A stretch of DNA of 64,000 nt from contig NC_022567.1 in assembly GCF_000478885.1 (NCBI RefSeq), positions 2,790,001-2,854,000 of the forward strand, read 5' to 3'. The translations under genes and the position numbers were made by a program. This document shows, one piece after another, positions 1-6,868 of this stretch; the first letter of the stretch is position 1; each line of letters opens with the position of its first letter. This stretch comes from Adlercreutzia equolifaciens DSM 19450 (lineage in GTDB: Bacteria; Actinomycetota; Coriobacteriia; Coriobacteriales; Eggerthellaceae). The notes under the pieces are model-generated. The model did not search any database. It was not told the origin of the DNA and saw nothing but the letters and a program-made list of their open reading frames with translations.

Positions 1-237
1 ACCCGGCTCCAAAGCCTTGACCGCCTCGGCCGCCGTGGCCGCAAAGGCCTCGACAGGCGTTGCTTCCGGCGCGTCAATCCAGGCCACCGACGCCACGCCG
101 CCAGTTGCCACCGTGTCGGCCAGGGCGCGGGAACCCGCGACGACGGCCTTCACATCTGTGCCAGCGCGCTTGGCTACCGCGAGCAGCGTGCCCACCGGCA
201 CCTCGTCGGCAACGATAATTACCACGTTGTTGCTCAT
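1..237 (-). CDS. etfA: Electron transfer flavoprotein alpha subunit, N-terminal part (runs off the left edge)
   Basis: Only the first 79 codons are in the window. The start ATG at 237 has an AAAGGA ribosome site. The protein opens with MSNNVVIIVADE, the beginning of the ETF alpha Rossmann-like domain, followed by an Ala-rich stretch. ETF alpha carries the C-terminal FAD domain and pairs with ETF beta to pass electrons from flavin dehydrogenases to a membrane acceptor or, in bifurcating complexes, between NADH and ferredoxin. It lies 29 bp behind etfB in the same direction, as expected for an ETF operon. The FAD-binding half is outside the window, so bifurcating and ordinary types cannot be told apart. 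Confidence 0.85.
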   Translation of the reverse strand, partial: MSNNVVIIVADEVPVGTLLAVAKRAGTDVKAVVAGSRALADTVATGGVASVAWIDAPEATPVEAFAATAAEAVKALEPG

Positions 238-266
238 GAGAGAATCCTTTCTTGCGTTCAGTGCGA

Positions 267-986
267 CTAGAGCACGCCGTCGGCCTTGAGAGCGCTTACC
301 AGCTGCTCCACGGCATCGGCAGGATCGGATCCATCGAACAGGCGCGACGAGGTCGCCTCGGGCAAGCGCGTGCCGCGAGAAGAGAAAGCCGAGCGGTCGC
401 CTTCCACGGTCTTGGTGTCCGACGGCTTCTTGCGAGCGGCGAGCACCTGGCGCATGCCGGGCTTTTCCTCTTCCTCGCGACGAGCTGCCACATCAACCAC
501 AACCGGACCCGTTACCGCGACGTCCTGAGTGCCCATGCCGTGGCGGCGGGTCACAACCAGGCCACCGTCGGCGATAGCCACCTCATCCACGGCGGTCAGC
601 AGGGGCCACCCCAGAAGGGCTGCCACCAGCGGGGCCACCATGGGATCCCAGTCGGCGTCGCCCATAGCAACCAGCCCCGTGCCTTCAACACCCTTGATTT
701 CCTCAACCAAGGCGCGGGCCATGGTCATAGAGTCGGTGGGCACGGGGAAGCCCTCCAACACCACCGTGCGCTCGGCGCCGCGTGCGGCTGCAAACGACGT
801 GTCGCCACCGCCCACGCACAAACCAACCACCTCGTCACCGTTGGCGGCCGCCATAGCGCAGGCCATGGCCGCATGATCGTCGTCGCCCACATCATGGCGG
901 GCCGTGCTCCAGTTCACCGTGCCGTCGACACGCACCAGCGCGTCATCGGGATTCGGAGCCCACTTGAAAATTGCTACTGCCTTCAT
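267..986 (-). CDS. etfB: Electron transfer flavoprotein beta subunit
   Basis: A 239-residue protein of the ETF beta/FixA family. It begins MKAVAIFKWAPNPDDA; the family normally starts with a K-x-V-P-D/N stretch. A central GDADWDPMVAPLVAALLGWP segment matches the conserved part of the ETF nucleotide-binding fold (usually G-x-D plus Q-x-x-P-x-x-A-x-x-L-x-x-P). The start ATG at 986 has a GGAGGAAA ribosome site 4-5 nt upstream. It would form the heterodimer with the etfA product and bind AMP or a second FAD. It lies 21 bp behind a VOC-family gene, suggesting a three-gene operon. Family assignment is firm; the electron donor is unknown. Confidence 0.88.
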   Translation of the reverse strand: MKAVAIFKWAPNPDDALVRVDGTVNWSTARHDVGDDDHAAMACAMAAANGDEVVGLCVGGGDTSFAAARGAERTVVLEGFPVPTDSMTMARALVEEIKGVEGTGLVAMGDADWDPMVAPLVAALLGWPLLTAVDEVAIADGGLVVTRRHGMGTQDVAVTGPVVVDVAARREEEEKPGMRQVLAARKKPSDTKTVEGDRSAFSSRGTRLPEATSSRLFDGSDPADAVEQLVSALKADGVL

Positions 987-1007
987 TGCTTTCCTCCGCC
1001 GCAGTCG

Positions 1008-1460
1008 TTAGGCGTACAGGTCGATGCCCATGTCGCGGGCCACTGCCTGGCCGACCGGGTCCTCATCGGGGAACTCGTTGAGAGCCACTTCGATGTTGTG
1101 GGTCTTCGGCTGCGGGGGGATGATGCACTCCTTCATCAGGTTGTGCTCGAAGTACACGCCAAGCTCGACGCCCTTGGCCTTCAGCTCGTCCATGGCCTCC
1201 TGGATGTTGTCCACGCGCAAGGCGATGCCCTTGATGCCCTCGCCGTGAGCGGCCAGATACTGCGAGAAGCCGATGGGGTCGTCGGCGGCCGTCGGGGAGG
1301 ACACCTCCATGCCGCCGCTGCGCGGCAGCGCCACCTTCAGCTTCACATGCTCGTCATCAAACGGCCCGTAGAACTCGACCCCGAACAGGTCGTTGAAATC
1401 CCTCATGGTCTCGGCCGCGTCATTGGCCACGACGCACACGCGAATCAGCTTGCCCTTCAT
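1008..1460 (-). CDS. VOC-family (glyoxalase/epimerase-like) protein
   Basis: A 150-residue protein with the two-module beta-alpha-beta-beta-beta pattern of the vicinal oxygen chelate superfamily. The N-terminal module (KLIRVCVVANDAAETMRDF...) and a central HGEGIKGIALRVDNI segment resemble methylmalonyl-CoA epimerases and glyoxalase-like enzymes. Family members bind a divalent metal through His/Glu residues; candidates here are the His and Glu in KTHNIEVALNE. The ATG at 1460 is preceded by GGAAGGAG. It is the first gene of the etf operon, so its substrate may belong to an acyl-CoA or aromatic pathway whose oxidation feeds ETF. That is inference from position; substrate specificity cannot be read from the sequence. 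Confidence 0.75.
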   Translation of the reverse strand: MKGKLIRVCVVANDAAETMRDFNDLFGVEFYGPFDDEHVKLKVALPRSGGMEVSSPTAADDPIGFSQYLAAHGEGIKGIALRVDNIQEAMDELKAKGVELGVYFEHNLMKECIIPPQPKTHNIEVALNEFPDEDPVGQAVARDMGIDLYA

Positions 1461-1599
1461 GGTTTGGCTCCTTCCAAACGACTTGGTTGCGGCACTCGGC
1501 TTTTCGCCAGGCCCGATGTGCCGTCATCATAGGAGGTATGAAGGTGGGTTCCCTAGCCCCGAACGTATAGGAGTTGGGATATAAATTGCTTCACCGATA

Positions 1600-1639
1600 A
1601 GAGACGAAAGACACCCTTGACCTGCGGCACAAGGGTGTC
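1600..1639 (-). terminator. Rho-independent terminator of the upstream LuxR gene
   Basis: Perfect 10-bp inverted repeat: GACACCCTTG at 1610-1619 and CAAGGGTGTC at 1630-1639, loop of 10 nt. On the minus strand it is followed by a T-rich run (TTTCGTCTCTT). It lies 30 bp after the stop codon of the 1670-2440 gene, so it most likely ends that transcript before the VOC/etf operon. Confidence 0.75.
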
Positions 1640-1669
1640 GAATGAGTATTCTTTCGGATACGGAAGAGG

Positions 1670-2440
1670 CTAGCGGGGAAGATGGCGCGCCGCATATACA
1701 GCAGCCTGCACACGATTCTGCACTTGAAGCTTGTCGATGATGCGGCTGACATTCTTCTTCACCGTCGGCTCGCTGATGAACAGGCGCGTAGCCACCTCCT
1801 GATTCGACAGGCCGTCCATCAACAGGCAGAGAATCTCGCGCTCGCGCTGGGTCAACAGCTTCATAAGGCCCGAATCGGCGTCGGAGAAAGCCGGCTCCTG
1901 CCCATCAGAAGAGCGCAATGCCTCTTGCAGATGGGTGCGAATGGATCCGTCGAACACCACCTCTCCGCAAACCATTCCCCAGATAGTGCCGCGAAGCCGG
2001 TCGACCGATAGCTCGTTGCGCACGCCATAGCCCATAGCACCGGCGCGCAGTGCGTCCAGCACTTCGCGCGAATCGCCCGACGAAGCCAAGACCATAACGC
2101 ATACACCTGGATCGGAAGCGAGAATGTCGCGTATAACCGGCGCACATGGCGTATCTCCCACACGAGCCCCTAACAGCACCACCGCAGGGAGATGTTCCTT
2201 CGCCGCCGCGAGAGCCTCATCGTAGGAATATATCTTCGCGAGCAGATCAAACTCATCCCATTGCTCAATGAGCGCTGCGATGCCCTCCACGAAGAGTCGA
2301 TCTTTATCGCAGATCATGATGCCAACTCTGTCGTCCCGAGAACGATCCCGATAGGCGCGGTGGCGCAGTCCCTCGAGGGTGTCGCTGTGCTGGTTCAACG
2401 ATGTTTCGAAGCAGTCGGAAGTTTCGCAGTAGGCAGTCAT
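1670..2440 (-). CDS. LuxR/NarL-type regulator with a degenerate receiver domain
   Basis: A 256-residue protein with a response-regulator-like N-terminus (about residues 38-160) and a LuxR helix-turn-helix (about 194-252; LTQREREILCLLMDG, then SNQEVATRLFISEPTVKKNV). ATG 2440 is chosen because GGGGAG lies about 8 nt upstream; the frame stays open to 2581 but without a ribosome site. The receiver lacks the phosphoacceptor: in PAVVLLGARVG the position normally occupied by Asp is Gly91, and the usual Lys near residue 141 is Arg/Asn. It may therefore act without phosphorylation. Its upstream region carries 10-bp tandem repeats. Target genes are unknown; the neighbouring VOC/etf operon is a candidate. 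Confidence 0.85.
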   Translation of the reverse strand: MTAYCETSDCFETSLNQHSDTLEGLRHRAYRDRSRDDRVGIMICDKDRLFVEGIAALIEQWDEFDLLAKIYSYDEALAAAKEHLPAVVLLGARVGDTPCAPVIRDILASDPGVCVMVLASSGDSREVLDALRAGAMGYGVRNELSVDRLRGTIWGMVCGEVVFDGSIRTHLQEALRSSDGQEPAFSDADSGLMKLLTQREREILCLLMDGLSNQEVATRLFISEPTVKKNVSRIIDKLQVQNRVQAAVYAARHLPR

Positions 2441-2513
2441 AACGGGTATTCTCCCCATTGAAGTGAACGATTCAGGCGTCTTGATTGTACCAAGGTTCCC
2501 CATCCTTGGGCGG

Positions 2514-2559
2514 TATCCTTTCGTATCCTTTCGTATCCTTTCGTATCCTTTCGTATCCT
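2514..2559. repeat. 10-bp tandem repeat upstream of the LuxR gene
   Basis: TATCCTTTCG is repeated four times without a mismatch (2514-2553), with a further 6 nt (2554-2559). It lies 74 bp upstream of the ribosome-site-supported LuxR start. On the transcribed strand each unit reads as AAGGATACGA. The unit is close to one DNA helical turn, so copies would face the same side of the helix. Copy-number slippage is plausible. Confidence 0.9.
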
Positions 2560-2880
2560 CACAGCAGCGCGCACCAAGCAACGAAGCCCTGCTCGATCAA
2601 ACGCTCCAATGCTTGCATGGCAAAACGGCTTTCTTGTCGCAGCGTCCATGGCGGCACCACCGCTTTCGCATCGCCCCTATGCGCGAACTTATGCTTCTCA
2701 ACGAGGCAGCTCTATAAAAAACTTCGAAAGTGAAGATTTTTACGGAAGGTTGAGATTGCTTGTCGCTCTGTGGCCACAGTGACGTTTTTGCTAGAGAAAG
2801 CGAAGCCCCAGCGGCAAACCGACGCTCCCTCGGGCAGGTCGGCGCCGCAGCGCGAAGGAGATCCCTCGTCCACTACAGAA

Positions 2881-2957
2881 CCAGGCAGGTTATCGGGACG
2901 ACGTAGACGCCGGCCGGCCGGCGGGAGGCCGCTTGCTGGCCCGTAAGAACCATGAGG
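2881..2957 (-). pseudogene. 3'-end remnant of a DUF4143 ATPase gene
   Basis: About 77 bp are nearly identical to 12651-12726, the last 25 or so codons of the intact DUF4143 ATPase gene (shared runs include CAGGCAGGTTATCGGGACGA and GCTTGCTGGCCCGTAAGAAC). The rest of the gene is missing. It lies in a 730-bp stretch (2441-3169) with no convincing gene; apart from this remnant and the 10-bp tandem repeat, I see nothing there except the promoter region of the following toxin-antitoxin pair. Confidence 0.75.
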
Positions 2958-3139
2958 AGTGATCACTCTTTTTTAATCGTGCCGTTGGAGGGTTGACTCT
3001 GGGGGTAGCGGAAAGCATTGCGACATAAATGCGGTCGACGCGGGGAACGAAACGCGACTTTCTCGCGACATAATTGCGGTTCGGCTGATGTAGGCTCTTG
3101 CTTCCCGATAAAGCCTTGGGGATCATTGGGTTTTGTATT

Positions 3140-3151
3140 ATACTTTAGTAT
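3140..3151. promoter_or_regulatory. Possible operator/promoter of the toxin-antitoxin operon
   Basis: AT-rich inverted repeat ATACT-TT-AGTAT, 18 bp before the toxin start, embedded in TATTATACTTTAGTATTACA. Short AT-rich palindromes at this position are typical binding sites for ribbon-helix-helix antitoxins that repress their own operon. AAGGAAG (3157-3163) is the toxin's ribosome site. Confidence 0.4.
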
Positions 3152-3169
3152 TACATAAGGAAGAAGTCT

Positions 3170-3424
3170 ATGGACTTGATACGCATCCATCCCCACGCCC
3201 TCAAGCACGATCTGTCACAAGAGGAGATCTCTTTCGCCTGGCACAACTTCGCTCGGAAGCGTCCGAGAGGCGATGACTGCTGGGTGACGATCGGCTTTAC
3301 GGGTACTGGGCGCGAAGTCGAAATGGTCGGCATAATCTTAGCTGACGGGACAACACTGATCATCCATGCGCTTTCGCCGGCGACAGAGCGGATGAAGCGC
3401 GAACTTGGACTGGGAAGGAGATAG
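3170..3424 (+). CDS. BrnT-like toxin of a type II toxin-antitoxin pair
   Basis: An 84-residue basic protein starting MDLIRIHPHALKHDL. The H-x-L-K-H-x-L-x-x-E-E-I segment and the following W-V-T-I-G-F and HALSPAT strands resemble small BrnT-like ribonuclease toxins common in Actinobacteria. BrnT toxins cleave RNA and are neutralised by a ribbon-helix-helix partner encoded immediately downstream, as here: the next gene starts 4 nt after this stop codon. The ATG has AAGGAAG 6 nt upstream. It lies among decayed gene fragments in an accessory stretch. The family assignment rests on size, motif and pairing, and is moderate. Confidence 0.6.
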   Translation: MDLIRIHPHALKHDLSQEEISFAWHNFARKRPRGDDCWVTIGFTGTGREVEMVGIILADGTTLIIHALSPATERMKRELGLGRR

Positions 3425-3427
3425 AAA

Positions 3428-3709
3428 ATGGAATACACCCTCAAGAGCGGCAAGGTAATCACTGACGCAGAGATAGAAGCTCTGGCCGAGGCCGCCGAGA
3501 CGGGATCCCTCCCCGGCCAGTGGTCGGGCAACGTGGTGATAGGCCGACCAAGGCTGGCCGACGAGCCTCTCGACGTGATTAGCTTCAAAGTACCGCACTC
3601 CGCCGCTCTTGCCATCAAGCGCGCAGCCGAACAGGAGGGAGAGTCACGTTCGGCATTCCTGCGCAAGGCAGCACTTGACAGAACTCAACGCGTGCTGACC
3701 GCCAGCTGA
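3428..3709 (+). CDS. Ribbon-helix-helix-type antitoxin
   Basis: A 93-residue partner of the preceding toxin. The N-terminal half is acidic (TDAEIEALAEAAETGSLPG). The C-terminal part, DVISFKVPHSAALAIKRAAE then GESRSAFLRKAA, matches a CopG/BrnA-style strand-helix-helix DNA-binding fold. The ATG is preceded by GGAAGGAGA and follows the toxin stop with a 3-nt gap, so the two are surely co-transcribed. Such antitoxins bind the toxin through the acidic region and the operator through the ribbon-helix-helix; here the two ends appear swapped relative to classical BrnA, so the exact subfamily is uncertain. Confidence 0.65.
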   Translation: MEYTLKSGKVITDAEIEALAEAAETGSLPGQWSGNVVIGRPRLADEPLDVISFKVPHSAALAIKRAAEQEGESRSAFLRKAALDRTQRVLTAS

Positions 3710-3775
3710 GAAACCCAAAGCTCCTTCGGAGCCCCCTACAGGACAGAGAAGGGTTTTGAGCGATCTTTCCCTTAT

Positions 3776-3835
3776 GAGGCCAGACAGGTTATCGGGACGA
3801 GGACGCCCGTTATACCACGTCAACGAAGCGATTGG
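3776..3835 (-). pseudogene. Internally deleted copy of the DUF4143 ATPase locus
   Basis: The first ~25 bp (CAGACAGGTTATCGGGACGA) match the 3' end of the intact ATPase gene at about 12650. The sequence then jumps to the region upstream of that gene's start: CGCCC followed by TATACCACGTCAACGAAGCG, matching about 13963-13982. Almost the whole reading frame has been lost between these two points, so it codes for nothing. Confidence 0.75.
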
Positions 3836-3886
3836 GGAAGTTGGACTATTTTCATTGCGGAAGTTGGACCGTTTCTGTTGAGGAAG
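3836..3886. repeat. 23-bp tandem repeat, about 2.2 copies (upstream copy)
   Basis: Units start GGAAGTTGGACTATTTTCAT at 3836 and GGAAGTTGGACCGTTTCTGT at 3859, with a third GGAAG at 3882. The same array, in three copies, flanks the intact ATPase at 13986-14054. Here the array breaks off into unrelated sequence at about 3887. Confidence 0.8.
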
Positions 3887-3932
3887 CAGTCGTCACCCCG
3901 CTCTTCTTCCAAAAGGCCATGCAAAGCGCGTG

Positions 3933-4170
3933 ATGCGGTTCAACGGTGTTGTCGACAACTACGGGCCGGGCTTTTACGGTGCCGGGCTTTATAACACCAT
4001 GCACTGGTTCGACAACAACTCTGTCGTAACGAGCTATATTGAGCCCATACAAACCACAGCCGAGCAAAACGACGCAGAATTCCGCTTCGGCACGGACACA
4101 ACCATCCCCTACAACGGTCCTTTGAACGGCGGCAATGGCCTTGTTGGTAACGGCCCATGTGATGTGGGCC
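3933..4170 (+). pseudogene. Internally deleted fragment of a Tat flavin reductase gene
   Basis: About 240 bp are 90% or more similar to two separate parts of the intact reductase at 6869-8494: first about 7380-7523, then about 7815-7890. The join falls in TTCGGCAC, an 8-bp sequence present at both ends of the deleted interval in the parent, so the deletion probably arose by recombination between short direct repeats. A roughly 15-bp duplication (GGGCCGGGCTTTTAC next to GGTGCCGGGCTTTATA) has also accumulated. It lacks the Tat signal, the FAD motif and both termini. Nothing else is seen between 3887 and 4220. Confidence 0.85.
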
Positions 4171-4220
4171 CCTGATCGTTTAACTGCCAGATGGGAGCAA
4201 TTTTCCCTTCCCTAAATCTC

Positions 4221-4265
4221 AATTAGCGGAAGTGAATTGCAATTCGCTTCCGCTAATTGTATAGT
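4221..4265 (+). promoter_or_regulatory. Promoter overlapped by a 38-bp near-perfect palindrome (fic operator)
   Basis: Positions 4221-4258 form a palindrome with one mismatched pair: AATTAGCGGAAG at the left, GAATTGCAATTC in the centre, CTTCCGCTAATT at the right. A sigma-70-like promoter lies over it: -35 TTGCAA (4237-4242), 17-bp spacer, -10 TATAGT (4260-4265). A protein bound to the palindrome would block this promoter. Transcription would start near 4272, which excludes the open ATG at 4237 as the start of the following gene. Confidence 0.8.
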
Positions 4266-4296
4266 AAAGAAGCAAAGCCAAATGAAAGGATGCCTC

Positions 4297-5496
4297 GTGA
4301 GCGACTGGTCGGCCATAACCACCGAAGAGGTTCCGTGGCACCTGCGCGACGAGGACGTCTACCTCATTCCGAAATCTCGGCGCAGAAAAATCACTTCCAC
4401 TTACCAGGCGGCCGTCCCGGCCAAAATCCGCCATGCGCGCCCCCGGCTCTCAGCCGAGCTCACCGAGCGCCTCGCTGATGCCCGAATGCGCCTCGTCCGA
4501 TTCGACGAGCACCAAGACTCGCTGCCCTTTAACCTTCCCAGCCTCTTGCTGCGCAGTGAATCGGCGGCAAGCTCCCAAATAGAAAACCTCACCTCCAGCG
4601 CGCGCAATATCGCTCTGGCGGAGCTTTCGTCCTCCGCGCCGCCAAACGCACTCGTCATTGCGGGGAACATCGATGCCATGCGATGCGCGCTCAATCTCGA
4701 AGACGCCCTCACGACCGACGGCATTCGGCAGATTCATCGCCAGCTGCTCAAGAAAACCGCTCTTGATTTTGCAGGAGAGCTGCGCGGTGAGCAAGTTTGG
4801 GTCGGCGGTACCCCCTACAGTCCCCACGGTGCACTGTTTGTGCCACCTGTGCCAGGCCGCGTCGATGAGTGCTTGGACGACCTTTGCGCTTTCGCGCAAA
4901 CCGAAGAGATAGACCCTATCGCCAAAGCCGCCCTCGTCCATGCCCAGTTCGAAACCATCCATCCCTTCGTCGACGGAAATGGGCGCACAGGCCGAACGCT
5001 TCTCCATCGCATGTTGCGCAGCGACGGAGTCCTCCTTCATGCAACCGTGCCCATATCGGCGGGTTTGCTGCACGATATCGACGACTACATGAGCGCGCTT
5101 TCATGCTACCAGCAGGGCGATCCGGCGCCTATTGTCGAACAGGTTTGCAACGCAATCGACTTGGCCATGGTCGTCGGGCAAAAGACATCGCGCACTATCG
5201 CAGGGCTTGTAGGAGACTGGACGGCGCGCATGCAAGAGCGCTCAGGATCTCGCATCTTCGGCCTACCCGCACTGCTCGTAGAGCAGCCCGTCGTCAACTC
5301 CGATTACGTGGCAAACGGGCTCGAGATAACCCGCAGATCAGCAACTTCCATCATCAACAGAGCATGCGAATACGGCATATTGAAACCTCTTGGCAATATG
5401 CGACGCGGCGATTTCTACCAAGCCCCTGAACTGATTTCCATCCTCGACGAAATCTCGAGCATGGCCGGCATACGCCGCCTTGTGGCGGGTGCATAG
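4297..5496 (+). CDS. Fic-domain protein (class II AMPylase-like) with C-terminal winged helix
   Basis: A 399-residue protein if the GTG at 4297 (AAAGGA 6 nt upstream) is the start; ATG 4282 is an alternative. The catalytic loop HPFVDGNGRTGR is intact (His222), so nucleotidyl transfer from ATP to a protein hydroxyl is expected. Upstream, SSQIEN at about residues 92-97 fits the [S/T]xxxE[G/N] inhibitory motif, here N-terminal to the Fic core (class II auto-inhibited). The C-terminal 80 residues (VNSDYVANGLEITRRSATSIINRACEYGIL) look like a winged helix, as in Fic proteins that bind their own promoter. The palindrome just upstream is the obvious target. Lone gene among decayed fragments; probably acquired. 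Confidence 0.9.
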   Translation: MSDWSAITTEEVPWHLRDEDVYLIPKSRRRKITSTYQAAVPAKIRHARPRLSAELTERLADARMRLVRFDEHQDSLPFNLPSLLLRSESAASSQIENLTSSARNIALAELSSSAPPNALVIAGNIDAMRCALNLEDALTTDGIRQIHRQLLKKTALDFAGELRGEQVWVGGTPYSPHGALFVPPVPGRVDECLDDLCAFAQTEEIDPIAKAALVHAQFETIHPFVDGNGRTGRTLLHRMLRSDGVLLHATVPISAGLLHDIDDYMSALSCYQQGDPAPIVEQVCNAIDLAMVVGQKTSRTIAGLVGDWTARMQERSGSRIFGLPALLVEQPVVNSDYVANGLEITRRSATSIINRACEYGILKPLGNMRRGDFYQAPELISILDEISSMAGIRRLVAGA

Positions 5497-5562
5497 CCTC
5501 TGTTTTTCGAAGGAGATCGAGGGGCTTGCGGCGCCGCTACTCCGTTTTTACTCCGTTCCGCC

Positions 5563-5762
5563 CTACAGCGCCAACTTGTAGATCTCCGCGGCGTCTTCCA
5601 GGGTCAGCTTCTTGAAGGTGCCGAAGGGGACGCCCTTGTTCTGGGCGAGGGTCGGCAGCATCTTCGGGATGTCGGCCGCATCAACATCCAGCTCAGCCAA
5701 GGTGGTGGGCATGCCCAAGCTCGCGAAGAAGGCGCGCGCTGCCCAACTCCAGGTGCTCGATT
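5563..5762 (-). pseudogene. 3'-end remnant of an iron-containing alcohol dehydrogenase gene
   Basis: About 170 bp match 14216-14390 of the intact dehydrogenase almost base for base, encoding the same C-terminal ~58 residues (ASLGMPTTLAELDVDAADIP... KLTLEDAAEIYKLAL). At about 5740 the match jumps to the parent's 5' region: GCCCAACTCCAGGTGCTCGA matches about 15189-15208 with two differences, so about 800 bp of the gene are deleted between. The frame is broken at the join and no N-terminal half exists. It lies between fic and the MarR gene; 5497-5832 holds nothing else. Confidence 0.85.
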
Positions 5763-5832
5763 TAGCCAATCATCTTTCGTTTTCCAGCCATCACGCCAAG
5801 CAACTCAAACGAGCTTTCGCTAAAATGTCCCT

Positions 5833-6726
5833 ATGGGCAAAGTAGCAAATTCTCACCAGATGATGACGGTTACTGTCGAGCATTTTCGACAAGTATCGCA
5901 TTGCGTGCGAGAGAGCCTGGGGCTAACCTACAACGAGTTCCTGGCTCTTATTGCACTTTACGAAACCAGAGCGACGCTCGGCGCTTCAGATCTTGCAGAT
6001 TATCTTTTGCTGCAGAGAAAAACTACTTGGAACATTTTGCTCACTCTAGAAGATCTGGGGCTCGTCTCGAAAACGGTCGAAGAAAACGACCATCGAACCA
6101 TGAGATGCGCCCTGACGGTCAAGGGAGAAGGCGTAGCCGTCAGAGGGGCCGAAATAGTTGCCAGATTCCTCCGCGAACGATTCCTTCGGAACTTGCAAGA
6201 CGAAGAGTTTTTCAAATTTATGCGAGATTCCTCCTTGGAGAGCTGCGACCTCGTTCGCGGACACCATGTCGATGCGCTGTCCGTTCAGCCAGACCGAAAG
6301 CTCTACTTCGGCTCTTCTCACCTGCTTTTATGGCGCATAACAATTGACGAGTGGAAACAAGCTATTCGAGGTCTTGCACCTTTTAGTCTTGTCGAGTACC
6401 GCGCTCTCGACGTCCTGGAGGCCGAGGAGGTTCTCACGCCTTCTGAATTATCATCGCTCTTACGCATTCCACGAAGCAACGCAACCCTTGTGCTGCAAAA
6501 GCTTGAGGGAGCCAATTTGATTCACATCGAAGAGGACGTCGATGACGGACGACAGAGGATCGTCACGCTCACCGAGGCGGGCACCAAAAAAGCAAGCACC
6601 CTTCGCCGTGCGGCAAACGAGGTCACCCAGGCAATGCACAGCCCCATCAAGCAAAATGGAAGCATGGTGGTGGACGCATGGTACATGAGAATGTACCTCA
6701 ATCTTTCAGCAGAGCAGCCCTATTAG
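5833..6726 (+). CDS. Tandem MarR-domain transcriptional regulator
   Basis: A 297-residue protein with two winged-helix MarR modules in one chain. The first (about residues 10-110) contains LGASDLADYLLLQRKTTWNI and a wing ending NDHRTMRCALTVKGEG. The second (about 165-265) contains LTPSELSSLLRIPRSNATLVLQ and DDGRQRIVTLTEAG. Most MarR proteins have one module and dimerise; this chain could bind as a pseudo-dimer. No Shine-Dalgarno is visible, and TAAAAT ends 7 nt before the ATG at 5833, so the mRNA may be leaderless. It lies 142 bp before the Tat flavin reductase and probably controls it, with the reductase substrate as a plausible ligand. Confidence 0.8.
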   Translation: MGKVANSHQMMTVTVEHFRQVSHCVRESLGLTYNEFLALIALYETRATLGASDLADYLLLQRKTTWNILLTLEDLGLVSKTVEENDHRTMRCALTVKGEGVAVRGAEIVARFLRERFLRNLQDEEFFKFMRDSSLESCDLVRGHHVDALSVQPDRKLYFGSSHLLLWRITIDEWKQAIRGLAPFSLVEYRALDVLEAEEVLTPSELSSLLRIPRSNATLVLQKLEGANLIHIEEDVDDGRQRIVTLTEAGTKKASTLRRAANEVTQAMHSPIKQNGSMVVDAWYMRMYLNLSAEQPY

Positions 6727-6748
6727 TTCCCTCATTGTAATCATTTTT

Positions 6749-6814
6749 CTGCTATTGCTTTTTAGCAGAGCTCTCACCTGGCATTTTGCGCTAGCTAGAT
6801 TCAATTGCTGTAAT
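6749..6814 (+). promoter_or_regulatory. Putative promoter and MarR site before the flavin reductase
   Basis: TTGCGC (6786-6791), 17 bp, TGTAAT (6809-6814) fits a sigma-70 promoter 55 bp before the reductase start. Just upstream, CTGCTA (6749-6754) and TAGCAG (6763-6768) form an inverted repeat that could be the binding site of the adjacent MarR protein. Both are weak, pattern-based calls. Confidence 0.35.
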
Positions 6815-6868
6815 TTTTCTGCACCCCTATGCTCTCCTTGTTTCCACAATCAAGCGAACGGAGGGATC

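Noticed and set aside
252..1532. Long plus-strand frame opposite the etf/VOC genes
   Set aside because: GC-rich antisense frame; composition low in normal hydrophobic patterns, rich in His and Gly, and it covers three well-supported minus-strand genes.
2514..2559. CRISPR array
   Set aside because: Repeats are 10 bp with no spacers, and no cas genes are in the window. The 23-bp arrays at 3836 and 13986 likewise have no spacers.
2441..2581. Longer LuxR regulator starting at 2581
   Set aside because: Would translate the 10-bp repeat as a KDTKGYERIR-like stretch and has no ribosome site; ATG 2440 has one.
2712..2966. 84-codon minus-strand frame
   Set aside because: It reads the DUF4143 relic in the wrong frame and resembles nothing.
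4237..4296. Upstream extension of the Fic protein to ATG 4237
   Set aside because: This ATG lies inside the palindrome and the -35 region of the best promoter, upstream of the predicted transcription start.
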